Shown here: positions 23,975-32,421 of the stretch, in pieces
How positions within the stretch are numbered: the stretch's first letter is position 1
How the letters are laid out: every line of letters starts with the position of its first letter
From: Ferrimonas gelatinilytica
Lineage (GTDB): Bacteria; Pseudomonadota; Gammaproteobacteria; Enterobacterales; Shewanellaceae
Direction of reading: 5' to 3'
Assembly (NCBI RefSeq): GCF_039544205.1
Contig: NZ_BAABLF010000014.1
Location: 124,001-188,000 of the forward strand
Length of the DNA stretch: 64,000 nucleotides
Notes under the pieces: model-generated
What the model saw: only the letters and a program-made list of their open reading frames with translations
What the model was told of the DNA's origin: nothing
Database searches by the model: none
Translations under genes and position numbers: made by a program

Positions 23975-25594
23975 ATGACAACGGCTTTAAAGACCCCCCA
24001 GCAGGATCAGCTCGGGCACGTCGAGACACAGAGTGATACTCACCACCATGACCACCACCTTACGGGGTGGCGACGCTGGCTGCTGACCACCAACCACAAA
24101 GAGATCGGCACCCTCTACCTCTGGTTCAGTTTCGCCATGTTCCTGATCGGTGGCGCGATGGCGATGGTGATCCGCGCTGAGCTGTTCCAGCCGGGTCTTC
24201 AGTTGGTGGATCCCCACTTCTTCAACCAGATGACCACGGTCCATGGCTTGATCATGGTGTTTGGGGCGGTGATGCCCGCCTTCACTGGCCTCGCCAACTG
24301 GATGATCCCGATGATGATCGGGGCACCGGACATGGCACTGCCGCGGATGAATAACTGGAGCTTTTGGATCCTGCCTTTTGCCTTCGCCTTGCTGATCGGC
24401 AGTCTCTTTATGGAGGGGGGTGGCCCCGCCTTTGGTTGGACTTTCTACGCCCCGCTGTCGACCACCTTTTCCGGTGACTCCACCGCCCTGTTCGTGTTCT
24501 CGGTACACATCATGGGGATCAGCTCCATCATGGGGGCGATCAACGTCATCGTGACCATCGTCAACCTGCGGGCACCCGGGATGACCTGGATGAAGTTACC
24601 GCTGTTTGTCTGGACCTGGCTGATCACCGCCTTCCTGCTGATCGCGGTGATGCCGGTACTGGCCGGGGTGGTCACCATGGTGCTGACCGACAAGTACTTC
24701 GGCACCAGCTTCTTCGATGCCGCCGGTGGCGGTGATCCTGTGATGTTCCAGCATATCTTCTGGTTCTTCGGCCACCCAGAGGTCTACATCATGATCCTGC
24801 CGGCATTCGGCGTGATCTCCGCTATCGTGCCGGCATTCTCTCGCAAGAAGCTGTTTGGCTATGCCTCCATGGTGTATGCCACCGCTTCCATCGCCGGCCT
24901 CTCCTTCCTGGTGTGGGCGCACCACATGTTCACCACTGGCATGCCGGTGGCGGCAGAGCTGTTCTTCATGTACTGCACCATGCTGATCTCGGTCCCCACC
25001 GGGGTGAAGGTGTTCAACTGGGTCGCCACCATGTGGCGGGGGGCGATTAGCTTCGAGGCGCCGATGCTGTTTGCCCTGGCGTTTATCGTACTGTTCACCA
25101 TCGGCGGCCTGTCCGGCCTGATGCTGTCGCTTACCCCGATCGACTTTCAGTACCACGATACCTACTTTGTGGTTGCGCACTTCCACTATGTCCTGGTGAC
25201 CGGGGCGGTGTTCTCCATCATGGCGGCGGCCTACTACTGGCTACCTAAGTGGACCGGTCACATGTACTCGGAAACCCTGGCACGGTGGCACTTCTGGTGC
25301 TCCATTATCTCGGTCAATGTACTGTTTTTCCCCATGCACTTCCTGGGACTGGCGGGGATGCCGCGACGCATTCCGGATTACGCATTGCAGTTTGCCGACA
25401 TCAACCAGGTGGTTTCCATCGGCGGGTTCGCCTTCGGCCTGTCCCAGCTGATCTTCCTGGCACTGGTGATCAAGTGCATCCGCGGTGGCCAGAAAGCCCC
25501 CGCCAAGCCCTGGGACGGGGCGGAGGGGCTGGAGTGGACCGTGCCATCACCGGCACCACTGCACACCTTCGATACCCCGCCGGTGGTGAAGTAG
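23975..25594 (+). CDS. coxA: Cytochrome c oxidase subunit I
   Basis: Twelve-helix haem-copper oxidase core that reduces oxygen and pumps protons. 539 residues. Visible: a low-spin haem His in TTVHGLIMVFG, the CuB/Tyr crosslink motif FWFFGHPEVYIMILP, the CuB His pair in WAHHMFTTG, and the haem ligands in VVAHFHYVLVTG. The N-terminus has a His cluster (HHHDHH). GGAGAG precedes the ATG. It sits 13 bases after coxB. Confidence 0.98.
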   Translation: MTTALKTPQQDQLGHVETQSDTHHHDHHLTGWRRWLLTTNHKEIGTLYLWFSFAMFLIGGAMAMVIRAELFQPGLQLVDPHFFNQMTTVHGLIMVFGAVMPAFTGLANWMIPMMIGAPDMALPRMNNWSFWILPFAFALLIGSLFMEGGGPAFGWTFYAPLSTTFSGDSTALFVFSVHIMGISSIMGAINVIVTIVNLRAPGMTWMKLPLFVWTWLITAFLLIAVMPVLAGVVTMVLTDKYFGTSFFDAAGGGDPVMFQHIFWFFGHPEVYIMILPAFGVISAIVPAFSRKKLFGYASMVYATASIAGLSFLVWAHHMFTTGMPVAAELFFMYCTMLISVPTGVKVFNWVATMWRGAISFEAPMLFALAFIVLFTIGGLSGLMLSLTPIDFQYHDTYFVVAHFHYVLVTGAVFSIMAAAYYWLPKWTGHMYSETLARWHFWCSIISVNVLFFPMHFLGLAGMPRRIPDYALQFADINQVVSIGGFAFGLSQLIFLALVIKCIRGGQKAPAKPWDGAEGLEWTVPSPAPLHTFDTPPVVK

Positions 25595-26146
25595 ATGAAC
25601 GCACCGCAATCGCAACCGGCACAGCACGGGCGCCTCGCGGCCCGGCTGCTGCTGGTGGTAGTGGGAATGTTCGGGTTCGGCTTTGCCCTGGTGCCCCTGT
25701 ATGACGTTTTCTGCGACATCACCGGGATCAATGGCAAAACCTCCCAGGAGGTGGCGGCATTGAGTACTGGGGTGGATGAAAGTCGCACCGTCACCGTGGA
25801 GTTCGTGACCTACGTCCGGGGAGACATGCCCTGGGAGTTCAAGCCAGTAACCGAGCGGATCCAGGTACATCCTGGGGAAACACATCAGGTGGCGTTCCTG
25901 GCCCGAAATCGCTCCGGCGAAAGCACCGTAGGGCAGGCGATCCCCTCAGTCAGCCCCGGCACCGGCGCGCTCTACTTCTCTAAGATCGAATGTTTCTGTT
26001 TCAATAACCAGCCTCTTGCCGCAGGCGAAGAGGCGGAAATGGGGTTGGTGTTCTACGTGGATCCGGAGTTGCCTGAGTCGATCCGAACCCTGACCTTGTC
26101 TTACACGCTCTACAACATCACCGAGCAGGCGATGGGGCGTGGCTAA
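25595..26146 (+). CDS. ctaG: Cytochrome c oxidase copper chaperone CtaG (Cox11)
   Basis: Membrane-anchored protein that inserts CuB into subunit I. One N-terminal helix (LLLVVVGMFGFGFALVPLYD) leads to a periplasmic immunoglobulin-like domain with the copper motif KIECFCFNNQ. 183 residues, the usual length. The ATG follows the coxA stop with no gap. Confidence 0.96.
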   Translation: MNAPQSQPAQHGRLAARLLLVVVGMFGFGFALVPLYDVFCDITGINGKTSQEVAALSTGVDESRTVTVEFVTYVRGDMPWEFKPVTERIQVHPGETHQVAFLARNRSGESTVGQAIPSVSPGTGALYFSKIECFCFNNQPLAAGEEAEMGLVFYVDPELPESIRTLTLSYTLYNITEQAMGRG

Positions 26147-26159
26147 GGAGAGTCAAATC

Positions 26160-27032
26160 ATGCAGCAACACGAGAAATACTATGTTCCAGCCCAGAGTCC
26201 CTGGCCCATCATCGGTGCCGTGGGGCTGTTTTTAATCGCGTTGGGCGCCGGCACCTACGTTAGTAGCCTCGACAGCGGTGGCGGCCCCGGTGGCTATGTG
26301 CTGCTGACCGGGATCGCGGTGATCCTCTTTATGCTGGTGGGGTGGTTTCGCAATGTCATTCAGGAGTCGATGAGCGGACTCTACTCGGCCCAGATGGATC
26401 GCTCCTTCCGACAGGGGATGTCCTGGTTCATCTTCTCCGAAGTGATGTTCTTTGCCGCCTTCTTCGGGGCCCTCTTCTATGCCCGCATGGTCGCGGTGCC
26501 CTGGCTTGGCGGGGCAGGCAACAACGCCATGACCCACGAGGTGCTCTGGCCCGGCTTCGAAGCGGTCTGGCCGCTGCTGACGACGCCGGGAGGCAGTCAG
26601 ACCGAGGCGATGCCCTGGACCGGCCTGCCGCTATACAACACCCTCATTCTGGTGGCTTCCTCCGTCACGCTCCATTTGGCCCACGTCGCACTGGAGCAGG
26701 GTAAACGCCGGGTGCTCACCACCTGGCTTGGGATCACCATCCTGCTGGGGGTTGCCTTCCTGTTTCTCCAGGTGGAGGAGTACCTGCATGCGTACCAGGA
26801 GATGGGACTGACCCTCAGCTCCGGGATCTACGGTAACACCTTCTTCCTGCTCACCGGCTTTCACGGCATGCACGTGACCTTGGGTACCATCATGCTGATG
26901 GTGATGTTTGGCCGGGTGCTGAAAGGCCACTTCAGTGCCGAGAAGCAGTTTGGCTTCCAGGCCTCCAGCTGGTACTGGCACTTCGTGGACGTTGTCTGGC
27001 TTTGCCTGTTTGTCTTCGTATACGTGCTCTAA
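26160..27032 (+). CDS. coxC: Cytochrome c oxidase subunit III
   Basis: Seven-helix subunit that stabilises the aa3 oxidase core. 290 residues with family motifs FIFSEVMFFAAFFGALFY, TLHLAHVALEQGKR, FHGMHVTLGT and WYWHFVDVVWLCLFV. AAGGAGAG precedes the ATG; the open frame a little further upstream is not conserved. Confidence 0.97.
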   Translation: MQQHEKYYVPAQSPWPIIGAVGLFLIALGAGTYVSSLDSGGGPGGYVLLTGIAVILFMLVGWFRNVIQESMSGLYSAQMDRSFRQGMSWFIFSEVMFFAAFFGALFYARMVAVPWLGGAGNNAMTHEVLWPGFEAVWPLLTTPGGSQTEAMPWTGLPLYNTLILVASSVTLHLAHVALEQGKRRVLTTWLGITILLGVAFLFLQVEEYLHAYQEMGLTLSSGIYGNTFFLLTGFHGMHVTLGTIMLMVMFGRVLKGHFSAEKQFGFQASSWYWHFVDVVWLCLFVFVYVL

Positions 27033-27062
27033 CCACGCTGGCCTGGGATGTTCGAGGCCCAG

Positions 27063-27287
27063 TTAGTAGGGGCGCGGGTTAACCGGCACCAGGCCGCTGG
27101 CGATAGCCAGGATAAGCAGTACCAACACCAGGGCCGACAGTCCCACACGGCGACCCAGATAGCGGGTCATCGGTGGTCTGTCGGCTTTTTGGTCGGCCCT
27201 GAGCATGGCCACGCCGGCCCGGCCCAGATTAAACAGGATGTAGAGCAGCAGTAGAACAATGGCAGATTTAAACAGGGTGATGATCAT
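27063..27287 (-). CDS. DUF2909 twin-transmembrane protein
   Basis: 74 residues with two hydrophobic helices around the conserved PPMTRYLGRRVGLSALVL loop and the C-terminal NPRPY, the pattern of the small DUF2909 family found next to cox genes. AAGGAG lies at good spacing before the ATG. It is encoded against the surrounding cox genes. Function is unknown; its constant association with oxidase clusters suggests an assembly or stability role. Confidence 0.88.
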   Translation of the reverse strand: MIITLFKSAIVLLLLYILFNLGRAGVAMLRADQKADRPPMTRYLGRRVGLSALVLVLLILAIASGLVPVNPRPY

Positions 27288-27332
27288 GGTGGCTCCTTGC
27301 CGTCATCGACCGCCTGCCCCACAGGAGCAGGC

Positions 27333-28061
27333 ATGACAAAAGTGGGGTTCCTGGGTGCACTGCTCACTGTGCTGGCTTGCATTGCGCTGGTCAAGCTCGG
27401 ACTCTGGCAGCTGGACAGAGCGGAGGAAAAGCGCCACTGGATGGCACAGCTGGAGCAGCGCGGTACGCAAACCCTGGATTGGCCGCTCAGTGGTGAGGAG
27501 CTGACCGGGTACCGCCTCTCGGTAGAGGGATATTGGCTGCCACAGCATGCGCTCTTACTGGATAATCAGGTGTGGGAGGGGAGGGTCGGTTACCGTTGGC
27601 TGGTGCCGGTTCAAATCCACGAAGCGTCCCCCTGGCTGCTGGTGGACCTTGGTTTTGTTACCGCCCCCCGCCACCGCCAGGCACTGCCGGAACTCCCGAC
27701 GCTGCCCACTCAGTCCGCTCTGGTCGGCCGGTTGCGACAGCCGGGGGCCAACCGGCTCTCAAGCAGACTCAGTCCAGAGCGGGTCGAACCTTCGGCACCA
27801 CTGCGGGTACAGGCCTTGAACTGGACGGAGCTGTCGGCGCTGTGGCAGCACCCTGTGGTTCCGGCACTGCTGTGGTTGCAGCAGCCGGCCGAACTGGGTT
27901 TTGAGCGTCCGTGGCAGCCGATCAACCTCGCTCCGGAGAAACATCAGGCGTATGCACTGCAGTGGTTCTCCCTGGCAGCAGCCTGTCTGGTGATTGCCCT
28001 GGTGGTAGCGCGACGGCGGGGGTTGCATGCGATTGGGGCTGCCGATAACTTAAACACTTAA
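27333..28061 (+). CDS. SURF1-family oxidase biogenesis protein
   Basis: Membrane protein that helps insert haem a into cytochrome oxidase. 242 residues with one N-terminal helix (LLTVLACIALVKLGLWQLDRA) and one C-terminal helix (LAAACLVIALVVARRRG). Between them is the periplasmic SURF1 domain with LLDNQVWEGRVGYRWLVP, WLLVDLGFV and KHQAYALQWFSLA. AGGAG at 27323-27327 fixes the start. Confidence 0.93.
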   Translation: MTKVGFLGALLTVLACIALVKLGLWQLDRAEEKRHWMAQLEQRGTQTLDWPLSGEELTGYRLSVEGYWLPQHALLLDNQVWEGRVGYRWLVPVQIHEASPWLLVDLGFVTAPRHRQALPELPTLPTQSALVGRLRQPGANRLSSRLSPERVEPSAPLRVQALNWTELSALWQHPVVPALLWLQQPAELGFERPWQPINLAPEKHQAYALQWFSLAAACLVIALVVARRRGLHAIGAADNLNT

Positions 28062-28131
28062 GCGATTTAAGTTTTTGTCTAGATGTCACCCGCGGTACCG
28101 GTGATCGTTTGCGTTGCATTGGGAGATCCGC

Positions 28132-28677
28132 ATGTCCTCCATCGGTACGCGTCAACGCACCCTGCTTGTGTTGTTGCTCGCTTTTGCTCTGCCCGTGATC
28201 TTTGCTTATACCGCCCTCAAGTTGGGCTGGTACCAAGGTGGTGCCACCAACCGTGGGGAGCTGCTCAGTGACCTCAGTTATCAGCAACTGGCCCTGACCA
28301 ACCCGGAGCCCAGACGTTGGCAGATGGCGATGCTGTTACCCGCGCAATGCGCCGCGGACTGCGAGGCCCAGCTGACCCTTCTGCGCCAGGCGCACCTTGC
28401 CCTGGGCCGCGAGCAGGAGCGGGTGCAGCCGATTCTTTTTGTGATGCCGGAGTCCGACCCCGGAATGCTGGCTCGTCTTGGCGAAGCGCCTTTCCTCCAG
28501 GCTGAGATCAACACCCAGGCGCGCCAGGCGATGGGCGCCTATGCCCTGGTGGTGATCGATCCTCTGGGCCAGTGGGTGATGGGGTATCGCAGCGGCGAGG
28601 TGGGGCCACCCCTGACCTTGGGACAGGACCTGCTGGCCGATCTTCGTAAACTCCTCAAGCTCTCCCGGATCGGTTAG
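28132..28677 (+). CDS. Cox-cluster membrane-anchored protein of unknown function
   Basis: 181 residues: one N-terminal helix (LLVLLLAFALPVIFAYTALKLGWY) and a periplasmic domain of about 145 residues. It contains LLPAQCAADCEAQLTLLRQA and ILFVMPESDP, reminiscent of a thioredoxin-like or SCO-like fold with a CxxxC pair (Cys77, Cys81 approximately). Its place between SURF1 and haem A synthase genes suggests oxidase assembly. GGGAG precedes the ATG. Confidence 0.75.
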   Translation: MSSIGTRQRTLLVLLLAFALPVIFAYTALKLGWYQGGATNRGELLSDLSYQQLALTNPEPRRWQMAMLLPAQCAADCEAQLTLLRQAHLALGREQERVQPILFVMPESDPGMLARLGEAPFLQAEINTQARQAMGAYALVVIDPLGQWVMGYRSGEVGPPLTLGQDLLADLRKLLKLSRIG

Positions 28678-28685
28678 GAGGTCAG

Positions 28686-29654
28686 ATGCGCAATTTCACC
28701 CTGTTTACGCTAGCCCTCGCCCTGGTGGTGATCCTGCTGGGAGCTTTTACCCGGCTGACCGACGCCGGACTCGGCTGTCCCGACTGGCCGGGCTGCTATG
28801 GCTACCTGGTGGTGCCCCAGGAACATCAACATGCCATTGCCGAAGCGCGCTTTCCTGAGCGCCCGGTAGAGATGGCCAAGGCCTGGGCGGAGATGGTTCA
28901 TCGCTATGTCGCCGGCACTCTGGGCCTCTGTATCCTCGCCCTGGCTTTGATGGCCTGGCGTCGTCCCGCGGCGCCCAAGGGGTTGCCCTGGCTGCTGGTG
29001 GGGCTGGTGGTCTTCCAGGCAGCTCTGGGGATGTGGACGGTCACCCTGAACCTGCTGCCGCTGGTGGTGATGGGCCATCTCATTGGTGGTTTTAGTATCC
29101 TGGCCCTGCTGTTTCTGCTCTGGTTGCGCCAGTCACCACAGCGGGGCCCCTTGCCGAATGGTACCAAGCCACTGGGCACCCTGGCTGTGGTGGCAACCGG
29201 TGTCCTGCTGGTGCAGATCATGCTCGGTGGCTGGACCTCGGCCAACTATGCCTCCCTCGCCTGTACCGAATTACCGGTATGCGAGGGCGACTGGGCATCC
29301 CGTCTGGATCCGGAGGCAGCGTTCCACCCCCTGCCACCGCCGGCCAAAAGCTACGAGTTCGGGGTACTGGATTACCCCGCCCGCATGACCATTCATGTCA
29401 GCCACAGGATCTGGGCCCTGATCACCGCCCTGGTGTTGCTACTCCTGGCGCTGCGCTTGTGGACACAGGGGCTTCGTCGGGAAGCGTTGGCAGTGACGGG
29501 TGTGTTGATGCTGCAGCTGATGCTGGGGATCGCCAACGTGGTGGCCAGTCTGCCGCTGCCGGTGGCCGTGGCTCACAACGGGGTGGCAGCCCTGCTGCTG
29601 CTGTCACTGGTGGCCGTCAACTATCGCCTATGGCAAAGGAGTCGCTATGAGTAA
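28686..29654 (+). CDS. ctaA: Haem A synthase
   Basis: Oxidises the C8 methyl of haem O to a formyl group, giving haem A for the aa3 oxidase. 322 residues with eight membrane helices in two four-helix halves. Conserved haem His motifs: MVHRYVAG, VMGHLIGG, HVSHRIWA and VAHNGVAA. LGCPDWPGCYG near the N-terminus is typical of the Cox15/CtaA group. Its end overlaps ctaB by eight bases. Confidence 0.96.
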   Translation: MRNFTLFTLALALVVILLGAFTRLTDAGLGCPDWPGCYGYLVVPQEHQHAIAEARFPERPVEMAKAWAEMVHRYVAGTLGLCILALALMAWRRPAAPKGLPWLLVGLVVFQAALGMWTVTLNLLPLVVMGHLIGGFSILALLFLLWLRQSPQRGPLPNGTKPLGTLAVVATGVLLVQIMLGGWTSANYASLACTELPVCEGDWASRLDPEAAFHPLPPPAKSYEFGVLDYPARMTIHVSHRIWALITALVLLLLALRLWTQGLRREALAVTGVLMLQLMLGIANVVASLPLPVAVAHNGVAALLLLSLVAVNYRLWQRSRYE

Positions 29655-30564
29655 AGCCGAGGTTGCAGCCCTGCCGATAGCCGGATGGGCGTGGAGAGAT
29701 TATCTGGAGATGACCAAGCCCAAGGTGGTGGCATTGATGCTGCTGACGGCGCTGGTGGGGATGGCGCTGGCCAGTGATGGTTGGATCCCGCTGCCGGCGC
29801 TACTCTTCGGACTGTCAGGGATCGCTCTGATGGCTGGCTCCGCCGCCGCCATCAATCACCTTCTGGATCGTCGCATCGATACCTTGATGGCACGGACCTT
29901 AAACCGTCCCCTGCCCAAGGGACGTGTTGCCGCGCCCCAGGCACTGGGGTTTGCCATGATCCTCGGCATTGCTGGCTTTACCCTGCTTTACTTGTGGGTT
30001 AATCCGCTGACCGCCTGGTTGACCTTTGCCAGCCTGGTGGGTTACGCGGTGATCTACACCGGTTTCCTGAAACGGGCCACGCCACAGAACATCGTGATCG
30101 GCGGTTTGGCGGGGGCGATGCCGCCCCTGCTGGGCTGGACCGCGGTGACCGGGGACTTCCACGGTAACGGGATGCTGCTGGTGATCATCATCTTCGCCTG
30201 GACGCCCCCGCATTTCTGGGCCCTGGCAATCCACCGTCGGGATGATTACGCCAGGGCGGGCCTGCCGATGCTGCCGGTGACCCACGGGATCGAGTACACC
30301 AAGACCCATATCCTGCTCTACAGCTTCCTGCTGGCCCTGGCCTGTCTGCTGCCGGTATTGGTGGGGATGAGTGGCGCTCTATACCTGGCCGGTTCCACCC
30401 TCCTGAGTCTTGGCTTTATGTGGCGTGCTTGGCAGTTGAAGTTCCAGCCCGAGCGCTACTCACCGATGAAGCTGTTTCTGTTTTCCATCTGGCACCTGAT
30501 GGCGCTGTTCGTGCTGCTGCTGGCGGATTTCTACGGCGCCCCCTACCTGGAGTTCTGGCGATGA
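29647..30564 (+). CDS. ctaB: Protoheme IX farnesyltransferase (haem O synthase)
   Basis: Attaches a farnesyl group to protohaem, giving haem O, the substrate of CtaA. 305 residues, UbiA prenyltransferase superfamily. The Asp-rich motif NHLLDRRIDTLMARTLNRP binds the prenyl diphosphate; a second signature is WTPPHFWALAIHRRDDYARA. Start and stop overlap both neighbours (ATGA with the SCO gene). The gene is also called cyoE. Confidence 0.97.
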   Translation: MSKAEVAALPIAGWAWRDYLEMTKPKVVALMLLTALVGMALASDGWIPLPALLFGLSGIALMAGSAAAINHLLDRRIDTLMARTLNRPLPKGRVAAPQALGFAMILGIAGFTLLYLWVNPLTAWLTFASLVGYAVIYTGFLKRATPQNIVIGGLAGAMPPLLGWTAVTGDFHGNGMLLVIIIFAWTPPHFWALAIHRRDDYARAGLPMLPVTHGIEYTKTHILLYSFLLALACLLPVLVGMSGALYLAGSTLLSLGFMWRAWQLKFQPERYSPMKLFLFSIWHLMALFVLLLADFYGAPYLEFWR

Positions 30565-31223
30565 CCCTGCGTTGGCAATGGCTTATCTTGGTGGGCCTGC
30601 TTGCCCTGGCGGCGGGTCTTGGAGTGGCGCTGCAGCGGGAGGCACCGGCGCGTCCCCTGGTGTCCGCCCTGTGGCTGGAAAATCCGCGCCCGTTGCCACC
30701 CTTCGAACTGGTGAGCCAGAGCAAGGGGCAGTTCACCAATGAACAGTTGGAAGGTCGCTGGACCCTGTTGTTCATGGGCTTCACCGCCTGCCCGGATGTC
30801 TGTCCTACTACGCTGTCGGATCTTGCCCGGGTTTACGACACCCTGAGGGTGGAGTTGACCGAGGCCCCGCTTCAGGTGGTGTTGATGAGCGTGGATCCCG
30901 GTCGTGACTCACCGGATCGACTGGCCAGCTATATCCGTTTCTTCAATCCGGAGTTCAAGGCGATCACCGGTGATCATGGCCAGCTCTACCAACTCAGTCA
31001 GGCACTGGGATTGGTGTACCAACTGGTGGATAACCCCAACGGTGATGGCAGCGGCGAGGATTACCTGGTGGATCACAGTGCCGATATTGTCCTGATCAAC
31101 CCCGACGGCGAGTTGGAGGCGATCTTCCGTCCCGAGGGAGGGGTCGGTGAGATCCGCCGGGTCTCCATGGCGAGACTGAAGGCAGATTATCCGGTGATCA
31201 CCACCTACCGGGGCAACGAATGA
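30561..31223 (+). CDS. SCO1/SenC copper chaperone
   Basis: Membrane-anchored thioredoxin-fold protein that delivers copper to the CuA site of subunit II. 220 residues; an N-terminal helix is followed by the copper/redox motif FTACPDVCPTT and the conserved His in LVDHSADI. It overlaps ctaB by ATGA and is the last gene of the cox operon before a terminator. The open frame extends upstream inside ctaB, but the domain starts here. Confidence 0.95.
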   Translation: MTLRWQWLILVGLLALAAGLGVALQREAPARPLVSALWLENPRPLPPFELVSQSKGQFTNEQLEGRWTLLFMGFTACPDVCPTTLSDLARVYDTLRVELTEAPLQVVLMSVDPGRDSPDRLASYIRFFNPEFKAITGDHGQLYQLSQALGLVYQLVDNPNGDGSGEDYLVDHSADIVLINPDGELEAIFRPEGGVGEIRRVSMARLKADYPVITTYRGNE

Positions 31224-31294
31224 GCAACGGAGCAGCAGTCGCTTGGCTCTAGGCAGTCAAGCGGTCTTTACGCACCCCGTGGTCATCTTGTGCA

Positions 31295-31330
31295 GGAAAG
31301 AAAACGGCACCCCAAGGGGTGCCGTTGTTG
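31295..31330. terminator. Bidirectional terminator, cox operon / deacetylase
   Basis: An 11-bp perfect stem (AACGGCACCCC / GGGGTGCCGTT) with a two-base loop. The left flank GGAAAGAAAA gives the minus strand a good T tract; the right flank GTTGTTGT is weak for the plus strand. Confidence 0.82.
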
Positions 31331-31343
31331 TCACTGTGCCGAG

Positions 31344-32399
31344 TTACTCCTCGGGCCAGCTGCCATCGGGGTTGGCCTGTACCCAGGGTTGGGAGAACCA
31401 GTAGAAGCCGCTCTGGCTGCGGCTCGGCGCAGTGCAGTTGTAACGGCTTCGACCGGCGGGCATTGGCAGGTCCGCCTGGATGGTAAAGGTGTGATCATCT
31501 AGCCAGGTGGGGGTCTTGGCCCCCTGGCCCTGGATGAAACACATCAACTGATTGGTACGGACATCCTCGACGGCCAGCTTAATAGTGAGGCTGGGGCGGC
31601 GCCGATCCACCAGCTCCGACTCCTCGCCGTCGATGGCCACCACGGGCATGTTGAGACTGTGCATCTTCACCCGCAGGCTGTCCATGTCCGCGTAGGGGCC
31701 CGCCACCGGATAGCGGGGCAGGGCGGTCAGGCTGGAGTAGGGGCCGGCGGCACCGGAGTGCTGACCGATACCGATATAGCCCATCTCATCCAGTAAGGCC
31801 CGTAGCGCCTGGTTATACTCGCCGTAGGGGTAGGCCAGCGCCTTGAGGGAGTGACCCACCTCGCTTTGGATGGCTGCTTCGGTTTGCTCGATACTGTTGC
31901 GGATCCGGTTGGCCCACTGGGCCTGGCTTTCGCCTGGGTTGAGCCGGATCATATGCTCATGGGCGTAGCCGTGGTTGCCTATGGTGGCGCCCTCCCGGGC
32001 GATGCTGCGCAGGGTATTCCAGTCCATCATGTTGCTCCGGCCCTGCTCGATTGGCGCCAGGTTCACAAAGACCGTGTAGGGGAAGCCGTAGCGGCGAAGG
32101 ATTGGGTGGGCATTGTCGGCAATATTGCGGTAGCCATCGTCGAAGGTGATCACCACGGTTTTCGGTGGCAGGTCCTCCCCGGCGCGGATCGCCCGTAGGG
32201 CGGTTTCCAGCGGCACGACATCAAACTGCTGTTCGACCAGGTAGGCCATCTGCTGCTCGAACTGGGCCGGTGTGACCGAGGTTGCTGCCGGCGTGTTCTC
32301 GCTGACGTGGTGATACTGTAGGATCACCACCGCCTGTGCCGGCGCCATCAACAGCCCCAACGTGAGGGCCAGGGCCAGCGACATCATACGATTCATCAT
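31344..32399 (-). CDS. Secreted polysaccharide deacetylase (NodB domain)
   Basis: Carbohydrate esterase family 4 protein that removes acetyl groups from N-acetylated glycans. 351 residues. Signal peptide about 22 residues (MSLALALTLGLLMAPAQA after two N-terminal Met). NodB motifs: ITFDDGYRN (catalytic and metal Asp) and GNHGYAHEHM (metal His pair), then ALAYPYGEYNQAL. The C-terminal 120 residues form a separate beta-rich region ending near two Trp. The start codons lie 22 bases from the divergent MATE gene. The substrate, surface polysaccharide or poly-GlcNAc, is inferred. Confidence 0.92.
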   Translation of the reverse strand: MMNRMMSLALALTLGLLMAPAQAVVILQYHHVSENTPAATSVTPAQFEQQMAYLVEQQFDVVPLETALRAIRAGEDLPPKTVVITFDDGYRNIADNAHPILRRYGFPYTVFVNLAPIEQGRSNMMDWNTLRSIAREGATIGNHGYAHEHMIRLNPGESQAQWANRIRNSIEQTEAAIQSEVGHSLKALAYPYGEYNQALRALLDEMGYIGIGQHSGAAGPYSSLTALPRYPVAGPYADMDSLRVKMHSLNMPVVAIDGEESELVDRRRPSLTIKLAVEDVRTNQLMCFIQGQGAKTPTWLDDHTFTIQADLPMPAGRSRYNCTAPSRSQSGFYWFSQPWVQANPDGSWPEE

Positions 32400-32421
32400 A
32401 GATTGGAACTCATCTGTTTTT

